This document shows, in pieces, positions 6,224 to 12,843 of a DNA stretch of 14,709 nt. Position 1 is the stretch's first letter. Each line of letters starts with the position of its first letter. The notes under the pieces were generated by a model. That model was not told where the DNA came from, did not search any database, and worked only from the letters and a program-made list of their open reading frames with translations. The stretch is from NCBI GenBank assembly GCA_016292575.1, contig JAEDIH010000036.1:1-14709 (forward strand), written 5' to 3'. This DNA comes from Clostridiaceae bacterium. GTDB taxonomy: Bacteria; Bacillota; Clostridia; Oscillospirales; Acutalibacteraceae. A program made the translations under genes and the position numbers.

Positions 6224-7549
6224 TTACTTTGCTTCGTTTCTCAGGTCAAGAACTCGTTTTGCCTTTCCGGTGAAGCGTTCAAGAGTTTTCGGCTCAACAA
6301 GGCTGACCTTAATCTCTATTCCGAGAATGTTCTTAATTCTGTCATGAATGTTCCTGCGCAGCTTTTCAAGCTCGGAATAGATTTCAAGCAGCGAAGAGTC
6401 CGTAAGCTCCACTCTCACCTCGAGCGTATCCGAAAAGCCCTCGCGGCGGACAACAAGCTGATAGTGCGGTCCTATTGACGTAATACCTATAAGCGCACTC
6501 TCAATCTGCGACGGGAAAACATTTACTCCGCGGATTTTAAGCATATCGTCGCTTCTGCCGATGATCTTGCTCATTCTTGCGGTGGTACGTCCGCATTCGC
6601 AGGGCTCGTAGTTAATGTTCGTAATATCTCTTGTGCGGTACCTTATCATAGGTAAACCGCGCTTCGTAAGATTGGTAACAACAAGCTCGCCCGTGCTTCC
6701 GCGTTCAAGAATGTCACCGCTTTGCGAGTCGATAATTTCGCAAAGGAAGTGATCCTCGTTAATGTGAAGTCCGTTGCGTTTATAACATTCGCCGCTCATT
6801 CCGGGGCCGTTAAGCTCGCTCATTCCGTAGTTATCCGTGCAGAAAAAGCCGCCGCCCCAGCGTTCCTCAATCTGTGTGCGCATTTCCGGCGTGCAGCCCT
6901 CGGAACCCAAGAGACCGAGCTTGAGCTTGTAGCTTTCCATCGGAAATTCTTCCGCCTTTTCCCTTGCGCACTCGGCAAGATACAGGCAGTATGACGGCGT
7001 TGCAACTATTGCGTCCGTGCCGAAATCACGCATGAATTTGAGCTGCTTTTCCGTGTTTCCGGAGGAAGTCGGAACAACCGTGGCGCCAATTTTCTCAAGA
7101 CCGTAATGAAGACCCAGAGCGCCGGTGAACATTCCGTAGCCGAAGCAGATCTGAACGACCGTTTCCTCGGTTGCGCCCGCCGCGGTTGCAAGGCGCGCCA
7201 CCTGCTCGCTCCAGTTTTCAAGATCCTCCCGTGTATATCCGACAACAGTCGGGTTGCCGGTGGTTCCGGAGGAAGCATGGAGGCGGACAAGCTGCTTTTT
7301 CGGCACGGAGAAAAGACCGAACGGATAGTTGTCCCGAAGATCCTCCTTTGTAGTATAGGGGATATACTGAATGTCCGAAAGCTGCTTTATCCTCTCTGCG
7401 GTAATGTTATTTTTTTCAAATCTGTCATGATAGAACTTTACGTTTTTGTCGCAATAATCAATGAGTGCCTTGAGTCTTTCAAGCTGAAGTTTTTCAAGTT
7501 CGGCGCGTTTCATGCATTCCGATTCTCTGTTCCAGATTCTGTGTTCCAT
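6224..7549 (-). CDS. paaK: Phenylacetate-CoA ligase (arylacetate-CoA ligase), copy 2
   Basis: First gene of the operon; 441 residues, same family and reaction as the copy at 2502-3809. It begins MEHRIWNRESECM, close to the usual IWNxExE N-terminus. The nucleotide loop is ASSGTTGNPTVVGYT, the adenylate motif is YGMSELNGPG, then CECGRTT and RSDDMLKIRGVNVFPSQIE, with the catalytic lysine in GKAKRV near the C-terminus. The AAAGGA ribosome site sits 10 nt before the ATG. The two ligases share motifs but differ in the substrate-pocket half (for example CFGYGMFTGALGLHYG against SYGYGLFTGGLGLHYG), so they are paralogues rather than a recent duplication. Likely substrates are phenylacetate, indoleacetate or hydroxyphenylacetate; which copy takes which cannot be read from sequence. 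Confidence 0.92.
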   Translation of the reverse strand: MEHRIWNRESECMKRAELEKLQLERLKALIDYCDKNVKFYHDRFEKNNITAERIKQLSDIQYIPYTTKEDLRDNYPFGLFSVPKKQLVRLHASSGTTGNPTVVGYTREDLENWSEQVARLATAAGATEETVVQICFGYGMFTGALGLHYGLEKIGATVVPTSSGNTEKQLKFMRDFGTDAIVATPSYCLYLAECAREKAEEFPMESYKLKLGLLGSEGCTPEMRTQIEERWGGGFFCTDNYGMSELNGPGMSGECYKRNGLHINEDHFLCEIIDSQSGDILERGSTGELVVTNLTKRGLPMIRYRTRDITNINYEPCECGRTTARMSKIIGRSDDMLKIRGVNVFPSQIESALIGITSIGPHYQLVVRREGFSDTLEVRVELTDSSLLEIYSELEKLRRNIHDRIKNILGIEIKVSLVEPKTLERFTGKAKRVLDLRNEAK

Positions 7550-7624
7550 TTTTGAAAGGTCCTTTCCGGCGAAAAAGCCTGACTGCTGTTTCGCATAATT
7601 TTAAGCGCTTTTACGATTTAAATT

Positions 7625-7633
7625 ATTATAGCA
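7625..7633 (-). promoter_or_regulatory. Extended -10 promoter of the ior/paaK operon
   Basis: On the minus strand, TGC-TATAAT (7633-7625). The -35 region at the 17-bp position (7648-7653) is poor, so either the extended -10 suffices or an activator helps. Transcription would start near 7618, giving a 70-nt leader that contains the palindrome AAGCGCTT (around 7602-7609). Confidence 0.55.
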
Positions 7634-7693
7634 CAAAAGCAGAAGAATGATTTACCAAAAAGAAAAATAAACATTTTTTATCACACAATGAAA

Positions 7694-7714
7694 GATGCAA
7701 GTAATATGTGCATC
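7694..7714. promoter_or_regulatory. Inverted repeat upstream of the operon promoter
   Basis: GATGCA (7694-7699) and TGCATC (7709-7714) are perfect inverted half-sites, 15 bp apart start to start, about 40 bp upstream of the weak -35 region. This position suits an activator, but no regulator gene is visible nearby. It could be chance. Confidence 0.25.
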
Positions 7715-7750
7715 AAAGCGTATGCTGCGATTTATTCAGAGGTTCCTTAA

Positions 7751-7792
7751 ATAAATATCCGGAAGAAAGCAACGCCCTCTCCCGGATATCCT
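7751..7792 (-). terminator. Terminator of the ferredoxin gene
   Basis: On the minus strand, ATATCCGG (7789-7782) pairs with CCGGATAT (7762-7755) around a 19-nt loop, followed by TTATTT. It starts 18 nt after the ferredoxin stop codon and separates that gene from the downstream operon promoter. Confidence 0.7.
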
Positions 7793-7806
7793 TTAATTAA
7801 CATAAA

Positions 7807-7977
7807 TCAGCCTTCGCTGATAGCTTCAACGGGGCAGCCGTCTGCACATGCGCCGCATTCGATGCAGGAATCAGCATCAATAACATACTTTCCGTCGCCT
7901 TCGCTGATTGCGCCAACGGGGCAACCATCTGCACAAGCGCCGCAGGAAATGCAGTCACCGCTAATTACATATGCCAT
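7807..7977 (-). CDS. 2[4Fe-4S] bacterial (clostridial-type) ferredoxin
   Basis: A 56-residue low-potential electron carrier. Two C-x2-C-x2-C-x3-CP motifs bind two [4Fe-4S] clusters: Cys9, 12, 15 and 19, and Cys38, 41, 44 and 48. The two halves are an internal duplication, each carrying CGACADGCP followed by V-x-AISEG. The size and acidic composition match clostridial ferredoxins. AAGGAGG (7986-7992) lies 8 nt before the ATG. It has its own promoter (8046-8073) and terminator (7751-7792), so it is expressed separately from the ior operon, but it is the obvious electron partner for indolepyruvate:ferredoxin oxidoreductase. It probably also serves other ferredoxin enzymes of the cell. Confidence 0.95.
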   Translation of the reverse strand: MAYVISGDCISCGACADGCPVGAISEGDGKYVIDADSCIECGACADGCPVEAISEG

Positions 7978-8002
7978 TGCTCTTACCTCCTTATTTTATC
8001 AG

Positions 8003-8027
8003 GGAGCGCAAAAGGCGTTGCTTCTCC
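8003..8027 (-). promoter_or_regulatory. Hairpin in the ferredoxin mRNA leader
   Basis: On the minus strand, GGAG (8027-8024) pairs with CTCC (8006-8003) and GCAA (8021-8018) with TTGC (8011-8008), around a 6-nt loop. It lies about 10 nt upstream of the ribosome site. It may stabilise this abundant short mRNA. Confidence 0.35.
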
Positions 8028-8045
8028 ATTCCCTGTGTTCTCTAC

Positions 8046-8073
8046 ATTGTATCATAAAAATTCAAAATATCAA
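8046..8073 (-). promoter_or_regulatory. Promoter of the ferredoxin gene
   Basis: On the minus strand, TTGATA (8073-8068), a 16-bp spacer and TACAAT (8051-8046), with extended TGA before the -10. The start is near 8039, giving a leader of about 62 nt. Confidence 0.65.
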
Positions 8074-8153
8074 GACCTTTTTCTCGCTTTTTCGATTTTT
8101 TTGTACCTTAAAAGGAAAAGATTGCTTTTCTTAGCCTTTTCTTCTGTTACTTC

Positions 8154-8182
8154 TTGACTATTCTAAGATTTTTTTATAGAAT
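8154..8182 (+). promoter_or_regulatory. Promoter of the GH89 gene
   Basis: TTGACT (8154-8159), a 17-bp spacer and TAGAAT (8177-8182). The start is near 8189. The element overlaps an in-frame TTG codon at 8154 that would otherwise look like the earliest start of the glycosidase; this argues that translation starts downstream. Confidence 0.6.
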
Positions 8183-8219
8183 AACAGCGACTGATTCAAT
8201 TCTGATTGGACTGATGCGT

Positions 8220-10832
8220 ATGTGTAAAAAAATCGAAATTCTAAACGACATGGTTTTTGCCAAAGAGAACAATGAAAACGTATTCAAGCTCTTTGACTCA
8301 AACAAGCGCACAAAGTGGGTCGGCGGTCAGTTCCCCTGCTATGTTGACATAAGGCTCAAAAAGATGTTTGACATTTCCCGAGTCGTGCTCGATTGTCCTA
8401 AGGACGACGTTTGCCTGTTCTCGGTTTTTGCAAGCGAGGACGGGGTAAACTTCACCGAAGTGCTCACGCAGGAAAGCGAAAAAAACTGCGGCGGACATTA
8501 CGAATTTGTCTGCTCCTTTGAGGCGTGCTCACTGCGTTTCCTTTTTAAGTACAGCCGCAAAACATCATACGCAACAGTCAGAAGCATTGAGCTTTTCGGC
8601 AAAGAAAGCAAAAACGAGCCTAAAAAAGCCGACGTGGTTTTTCCCGAGGCCTTTGAAAAAAGCGAATACAATATTGAAATAACAAAAGAGGACACCGAAA
8701 AGGAGCTTTCCGCCCTTGTTGCAAGGACTGTCGGCGAAGCATACCGCGAAAGCTTTGCTTTTTCGATTGAAAACGCGGACGGAGAATTTTTTGAGCTTTC
8801 CGATACCTCTGACGGCAAAGTCCTTATCAGGGCAAACAGCGGCTCTTCTGCCGCCGCCGGTCTTAACTACTACTATAAAAATTACTGCGGCATAAACATA
8901 TCGCAGGTCGGAAGCAACACCGCAATGCCCTCCTCACTGCCGAAAATAGGCAAAGCGAAGAAGCTTACAACACCGTTTAAAATCAGATACGCCAACAACT
9001 ACTGCTCGCTTTCCTACACCATGGCGTTCTTCGGCGAGGAGGAGTGGCAAAAAGAGCTTGACTACTATGCGCTCCAGGGTGTCAATGTTTTCCTTGACAT
9101 CACTGCGATTGAGGAGGTCTGGCGCAGATTTCTGCTGAAGCTCGGCTATCCGCTTGAAAAAGCAATCGCCTTTCTGCCGGGTCCGGCGTACTATGCCTGG
9201 TTCTGCATGGCAAACCTTTACGGCACAGGCGCGCCTTTGCACCCGAACTACTTCAAAAGGCGTACCGACCTTGCGCGCCGCAATCACCTCTTTATGCGTA
9301 AAATGGGCATGAAGCCGGTTTTGCAGGGCTATTCCGGAATGGTTCCGCCGGACATCAAAAAATATGCTCCCGATGCCGCAATTATTCCGCAGGGACTCTG
9401 GAACGGTGCGGAACGTCCTGCAATGCTTAGGACGGACACCGCCTCCTACCTTCGCATTGCCGAGCTTTTCTATGAAAGCCAGCGCGAGGTTTACGGCGAT
9501 ATTTCTCCGTATTTTGCAACCGACCCGTTCCACGAAGGCGGAAAAAGCGGCAGGCTGAACATAAGAAATGTCGGTCGCTATCTCCTTGACGGTATGCTCA
9601 AAAACCGAAAAGACAGCGTCTGGATCATTCAGTCCTGGGGTGAAAACCCCTCAAGACAGCTGCTTGAGGGCGTTGCCGACAGAAAAGAACACACGCTCAT
9701 ACTCGATCTTTATGCGGAAAAAAGACCGCGCTGGGAGAGCTTCCTCGACAGTGAATTTATGAATTCGCCGTGGGTGTTCTGTATGCTGAACAACTTCGGC
9801 GGAAGAATGGGGCTGCACGGTCACCTTGCAACAATCGCAGCCGAGATTGCGCGCGCCGCCGGAAAAGCAAAGCATATGGCCGGCATCGGAGTAACACCCG
9901 AGGCGACTCACTCGAACCCGATAATCTTTGACCTGTTTTTTGAAGCTGCCTGGACGGACAAAGACAAGCTTGAACCCGTCGAGCTTCAAAAATGGCTTTT
10001 CGCCTACGCCGAAAGAAGATACTCAAAGTGCAGCGACAATATGCTTGAAGCGATGAAGCTGCTCAACGACACGGTGTATAATCCAAAGCTCAACGAGCAC
10101 GGAGAGGGCGCTCCGGAATCGGTCATTAACGCCCGTCCGGCGCTCAGGGTCAAGTCTCCCTCCACCTGGGGCAACGGCATTGTTGCCTATGACAAAAAGA
10201 CCTTTGAAAACGCCGTGAAGCTTTTCCTTGGTGAGTATGATGCCTGCAAAAACAGCGAGGGCTATCGCTTTGACGCCGTTGACCTTCTCAAGCAGCTGCT
10301 TGCAAACACCGCGCAGGAATATCAAAAAAACATGGCCCGCGCTTACGGTGAAAAGGATCTCATCGGCTTTATGAAGTGGTCAGACAAGTTCTTAAGCCTC
10401 GGCACGTTTACAGACGAGCTTCTCTCTGCCGAAAGCGAGTTCATGCTCGGAGGCTGGCTCAAAAAAGCAAAAGCCCTTGCAGAACCGTTTGATGATTTTA
10501 CAAGGAAAATTTTTGAATTCAACGCCCGCGCACAGATAACAACCTGGGGCGGCTCACGGCAGATTGCGGAAGACGGAAAGCTGCGCGACTACTCAAACAA
10601 GCAGTGGTCGGGTCTCACGCGTGATTTTTACCTTAAACGCTGGGAAAGCTGGATAAGAGTTATGACCGGGCATCTCAAGGGTCAAATGATTCCCGAGCCT
10701 GATTTCTTTGATTTTGAGATAAACTGGGTCTGGCAGAGCAACGACTATCCCTTTAAGGGAAAGGAAACGGATCTTTCAAAAGCGGCAGGAAAAACCTTCT
10801 CCTCCTTTTGCGTTGACTCAGCCGAATATTAA
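8220..10832 (+). CDS. GH89 alpha-N-acetylglucosaminidase (NAGLU family)
   Basis: Glycoside hydrolase that removes terminal alpha-linked N-acetylglucosamine, as found in heparan-type chains or capping mucin O-glycans. From the start I chose (870 residues): a beta-rich discoidin-like region (about 1-128), the small NAGLU N-terminal domain (about 135-240), the TIM barrel (about 250-570) and an alpha-helical C-terminal domain. The family signature CMLNNFGGRMGLHG lies at 521-534. The two catalytic glutamates are E439 in DPFHEGG and E561 in GVTPEATHSNP, spaced as in characterised members. There is no signal peptide or anchor, so it looks cytoplasmic, unlike many mucin-degrading GH89 enzymes. Start choice: TTG 8154 lies on the promoter -35; ATG 8214 is only 3 nt from the weak GGA, whereas ATG 8220 is 9 nt away. 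A cytoplasmic enzyme implies an imported substrate, but no transporter is in the window. Confidence 0.9.
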   Translation: MCKKIEILNDMVFAKENNENVFKLFDSNKRTKWVGGQFPCYVDIRLKKMFDISRVVLDCPKDDVCLFSVFASEDGVNFTEVLTQESEKNCGGHYEFVCSFEACSLRFLFKYSRKTSYATVRSIELFGKESKNEPKKADVVFPEAFEKSEYNIEITKEDTEKELSALVARTVGEAYRESFAFSIENADGEFFELSDTSDGKVLIRANSGSSAAAGLNYYYKNYCGINISQVGSNTAMPSSLPKIGKAKKLTTPFKIRYANNYCSLSYTMAFFGEEEWQKELDYYALQGVNVFLDITAIEEVWRRFLLKLGYPLEKAIAFLPGPAYYAWFCMANLYGTGAPLHPNYFKRRTDLARRNHLFMRKMGMKPVLQGYSGMVPPDIKKYAPDAAIIPQGLWNGAERPAMLRTDTASYLRIAELFYESQREVYGDISPYFATDPFHEGGKSGRLNIRNVGRYLLDGMLKNRKDSVWIIQSWGENPSRQLLEGVADRKEHTLILDLYAEKRPRWESFLDSEFMNSPWVFCMLNNFGGRMGLHGHLATIAAEIARAAGKAKHMAGIGVTPEATHSNPIIFDLFFEAAWTDKDKLEPVELQKWLFAYAERRYSKCSDNMLEAMKLLNDTVYNPKLNEHGEGAPESVINARPALRVKSPSTWGNGIVAYDKKTFENAVKLFLGEYDACKNSEGYRFDAVDLLKQLLANTAQEYQKNMARAYGEKDLIGFMKWSDKFLSLGTFTDELLSAESEFMLGGWLKKAKALAEPFDDFTRKIFEFNARAQITTWGGSRQIAEDGKLRDYSNKQWSGLTRDFYLKRWESWIRVMTGHLKGQMIPEPDFFDFEINWVWQSNDYPFKGKETDLSKAAGKTFSSFCVDSAEY

Positions 10833-10843
10833 AGTAAAAGCTA

Positions 10844-10872
10844 TTGTCATTTTCCTGCCTTTGTAGTATAAT
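10844..10872 (+). promoter_or_regulatory. Promoter of holB-ricT
   Basis: TTGTCA (10844-10849), a 17-bp spacer and TATAAT (10867-10872), starting only 11 nt after the GH89 stop. Transcription would start near 10879 and give a leader of about 78 nt. No clear terminator separates it from GH89, so some read-through is likely. Confidence 0.72.
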
Positions 10873-10881
10873 GTATTCTCG

Positions 10882-10935
10882 GCGGCAGAAAGGCAGACAG
10901 CCCGAACGCCGCGCTGAATTCAGGTAACTTTCTGC
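10882..10935 (+). promoter_or_regulatory. Structured leader with competing stems before holB
   Basis: GCAGAAAG (10885-10892) is a perfect inverted repeat of CTTTCTGC (10928-10935), which ends 6 nt before the ribosome site. An alternative pairing, GCGGC (10882-10886) with GCCGC (10908-10912), shares two bases and excludes the first. A regulatory role is inferred only. Confidence 0.35.
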
Positions 10936-10956
10936 AAGCGCAAAGGAGAACGGGTC

Positions 10957-11841
10957 GTGTTTGAGGGCATTGATTTTGACGAACGCTGCAAAAACGAGGT
11001 TTTTCGCAGCATTATGAACGGCACGCTTGCGCACGCCGTCATTCTTGAAGGGTCAAAGGACGAAACACGCCTTGCGGCGGCAAAGGAAATTGCCCGTGCC
11101 CTCGTCTGCACCGGAGACGTCAAGCCCTGCGGGGTCTGCCGCGCGTGTAGAAAGGTCGAAAGCGGAAACCATCCCGATATCTTCATTTTTCAAAAAGACG
11201 AGAGCGCAAGTGCCATCAAAGTGGACGATGTGCGTGCAATACGCGAAAAGGCGCGGCTTTTGCCCAACGACGGCACAAAAAGCGTTTTCATTATCCGCGA
11301 AGCTCAGCTTATGAATCCGCAGGCTCAGAACGCCCTGCTGAAGATTTTTGAGGAACCGGCAGAATACGTCTGCTTCATACTTACCTGCCCCTCCAGAACG
11401 GCGCTGCTTGAAACAATAACCTCGCGCGCGTGTTCGTTCCTGCTTTCGCAGGAGGAGGATTTCAAAACCGACGAGGAGAGCAAGGCTCAGGCGCTTGAAA
11501 AAGCCGCAAAGCTTGCTGACGCGCTGTGCGCCGGAAACGAATTTGATTTTTTAAAGGAAACCTCCGTCTTTATGAAGGACAAGGAGCTTTTTAAGTCTGT
11601 TTTGCCTTTTTTGATCTATATTTTCCGCGACGCTCTTGTTCCGGAAGATAAGCTGACCTCCTGCAACGAACAGGCACAGAGACTTCAAAAAAGCTTTACC
11701 CAAAAGAAGCTTATCTCTCTCATTGAGGAAACCGAAAGCCTTATTGACGCGGTTCAGAGGTCTGCGAACCATAATCTCACCGTAACGCGTCTTTGCAGCG
11801 TTTTTCACCGGATCAAAAATTCGCAGCAATCCATACAATAG
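10957..11841 (+). CDS. holB: DNA polymerase III delta' subunit (clamp loader)
   Basis: AAA+ subunit of the clamp loader that opens and loads the sliding clamp during replication. The start is GTG, 8 nt after AAAGGAG (10942-10948); 294 residues, slightly short for the family. It has a zinc-binding insert with Cys51, 58, 61 and 64 (CTGDVKPCGVCRAC). The Box VII-like NPQAQNALLKIFEEP lies at 120-134, and the SRC motif is shifted or altered to ITSRAC (154-159). The P-loop position reads EGSKDETR (31-38), without the Gly-Lys-Thr of an ATP site. delta' subunits often do not hydrolyse ATP, so this fits a structural 'stator' role. It is followed by ricT, as in other Firmicutes where the two are neighbours; tmk and yaaQ/yaaR, which often precede it, are absent here. 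Confidence 0.9.
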   Translation: MFEGIDFDERCKNEVFRSIMNGTLAHAVILEGSKDETRLAAAKEIARALVCTGDVKPCGVCRACRKVESGNHPDIFIFQKDESASAIKVDDVRAIREKARLLPNDGTKSVFIIREAQLMNPQAQNALLKIFEEPAEYVCFILTCPSRTALLETITSRACSFLLSQEEDFKTDEESKAQALEKAAKLADALCAGNEFDFLKETSVFMKDKELFKSVLPFLIYIFRDALVPEDKLTSCNEQAQRLQKSFTQKKLISLIEETESLIDAVQRSANHNLTVTRLCSVFHRIKNSQQSIQ

Positions 11842-11878
11842 TGCAAAATGCCATGAAAGGCATAGCAAGTGCAGGCTG

Positions 11879-11907
11879 ACCGCCGCCGGAATAATTTAAG
11901 CGGCGGT
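11879..11907 (+). promoter_or_regulatory. GC-rich hairpin between holB and ricT
   Basis: ACCGCCGC (11879-11886) pairs perfectly with GCGGCGGT (11900-11907) around a 13-nt AT-rich loop. No T-run follows, so it is not a terminator. It ends 7 nt before the ricT ribosome site (AAAGGA, 11915-11920). It may be an mRNA processing or stabilising element. Confidence 0.5.
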
Positions 11908-11929
11908 TACCGAGAAAGGAATGAAACAT

Positions 11930-12793
11930 ATGATAAAAGTCACCGGCGTCCGGTTCAAGAATGTCGGAAAGGTTTATTATTTCAGCCCGAACGGTCTTGA
12001 ACTCAAACCGAAGGACAAGGTTATTGTTGAAACCGCCCGCGGTCTTGAATGCGGCGAGGTCACCTTTTCAGACAGGGAGGTTGCCGACGATGAGATAAGC
12101 GGCGAGCTTAAGCCCGTTATCCGTTCCGCCACCGAAAAAGACCTCAGAACCGTTGAGGAGAACAAGGAGAAAGAAAAGGCGGCTTTTGATATCTGCCTTA
12201 AAAAAATTGCAGCGCACAACCTCAAAATGAAGCTTGTTGACGTTGAATATACGCTTGACAGGAACAAAATTCTCTTTTACTTTACCGCTGACGGCAGGGT
12301 TGATTTCCGTGAGCTTGTTAAAGACCTTGCCTCCGTTTTCAGAACAAGGATTGAGCTTCGTCAAATCGGCGTCAGGGACGAGTCCAAAATGGTGGGCGGT
12401 CTCGGCATCTGCGGACGTCCTTTTTGCTGCAACACCTTCCTCGGAGATTTTCAGCCCGTATCGGTAAAGATGGCAAAGGAGCAGAGCCTTTCGCTCAGCC
12501 CCGTGAAGATAAGCGGTACCTGCGGCAGGCTTATGTGCTGTCTCAAGTATGAGCAGGACGCATACGAGCATCTGCTCAAGGTTACGCCGAAGAACGGCGC
12601 CGTTGTTGACACCCCGGAGGGACGCGGAACCGTTGTTGACTTCAATCTTCTTACCGGAATACTCAAGGTCAGGCTCGACTCAAAGCCGGACGCAGCTCCG
12701 CTTGTTATTGACCGTAAGCAGGTCAAAACAATCAAGGATTCGCAGATTAAGGTTGACAAAAAGGAGCTTGACGCGCTCAAGGGAATTGAATAA
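11930..12793 (+). CDS. ricT: RicT/YaaT, PSP1-domain iron-sulfur protein
   Basis: Cytoplasmic 287-residue protein of the PSP1 family. In Bacillus subtilis RicT forms the Y-complex with RicA and RicF, carries iron-sulfur clusters and directs RNase Y cleavage of many mRNAs, affecting sporulation, competence and biofilms. Six conserved cysteines are visible: 161, 166 and 167 in GICGRPFCC, and 198, 203 and 204 in GTCGRLMCC. The N-terminus begins IKVTGVRFKNVGKVYYF. Start choice: ATG 11921 abuts the ribosome site AAAGGA (11915-11920), while ATG 11930 is 9 nt away. Placement after holB is a conserved Firmicutes neighbourhood. The C-terminal lysine-rich tail (about 262-287) is less conserved. ricA and ricF are not in the window. 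Confidence 0.92.
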   Translation: MIKVTGVRFKNVGKVYYFSPNGLELKPKDKVIVETARGLECGEVTFSDREVADDEISGELKPVIRSATEKDLRTVEENKEKEKAAFDICLKKIAAHNLKMKLVDVEYTLDRNKILFYFTADGRVDFRELVKDLASVFRTRIELRQIGVRDESKMVGGLGICGRPFCCNTFLGDFQPVSVKMAKEQSLSLSPVKISGTCGRLMCCLKYEQDAYEHLLKVTPKNGAVVDTPEGRGTVVDFNLLTGILKVRLDSKPDAAPLVIDRKQVKTIKDSQIKVDKKELDALKGIE

Positions 12794-12832
12794 AAAAACG
12801 CCGACACAGGAATTTCATGTGTCGGCGTTATT
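12794..12832. terminator. Strong bidirectional terminator
   Basis: AACGCCGACACA (12797-12808) pairs perfectly with TGTGTCGGCGTT (12818-12829), a 12-bp stem with a 9-nt loop. On the minus strand a T-run (complement of the A-run 12792-12798) follows, giving a textbook terminator for the gene at 12844-13902. On the plus strand only ATTATC follows, so it ends ricT less tightly. Confidence 0.85.
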
Positions 12833-12843
12833 ATCAGTAAGAT

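Noticed and set aside
5954..6478. 174-codon plus-strand open frame across the iorA/paaK junction
   Set aside because: Antisense to two confident genes; composition is not protein-like.
8154..8219. N-terminal extension of the glycosidase from TTG 8154
   Set aside because: The codon lies on a promoter -35, lacks a ribosome site, and the extra residues show no family similarity.
8934..9533. 199-codon minus-strand open frame inside the GH89 gene
   Set aside because: Lies opposite conserved catalytic-domain sequence; a shadow of GC-biased codons.
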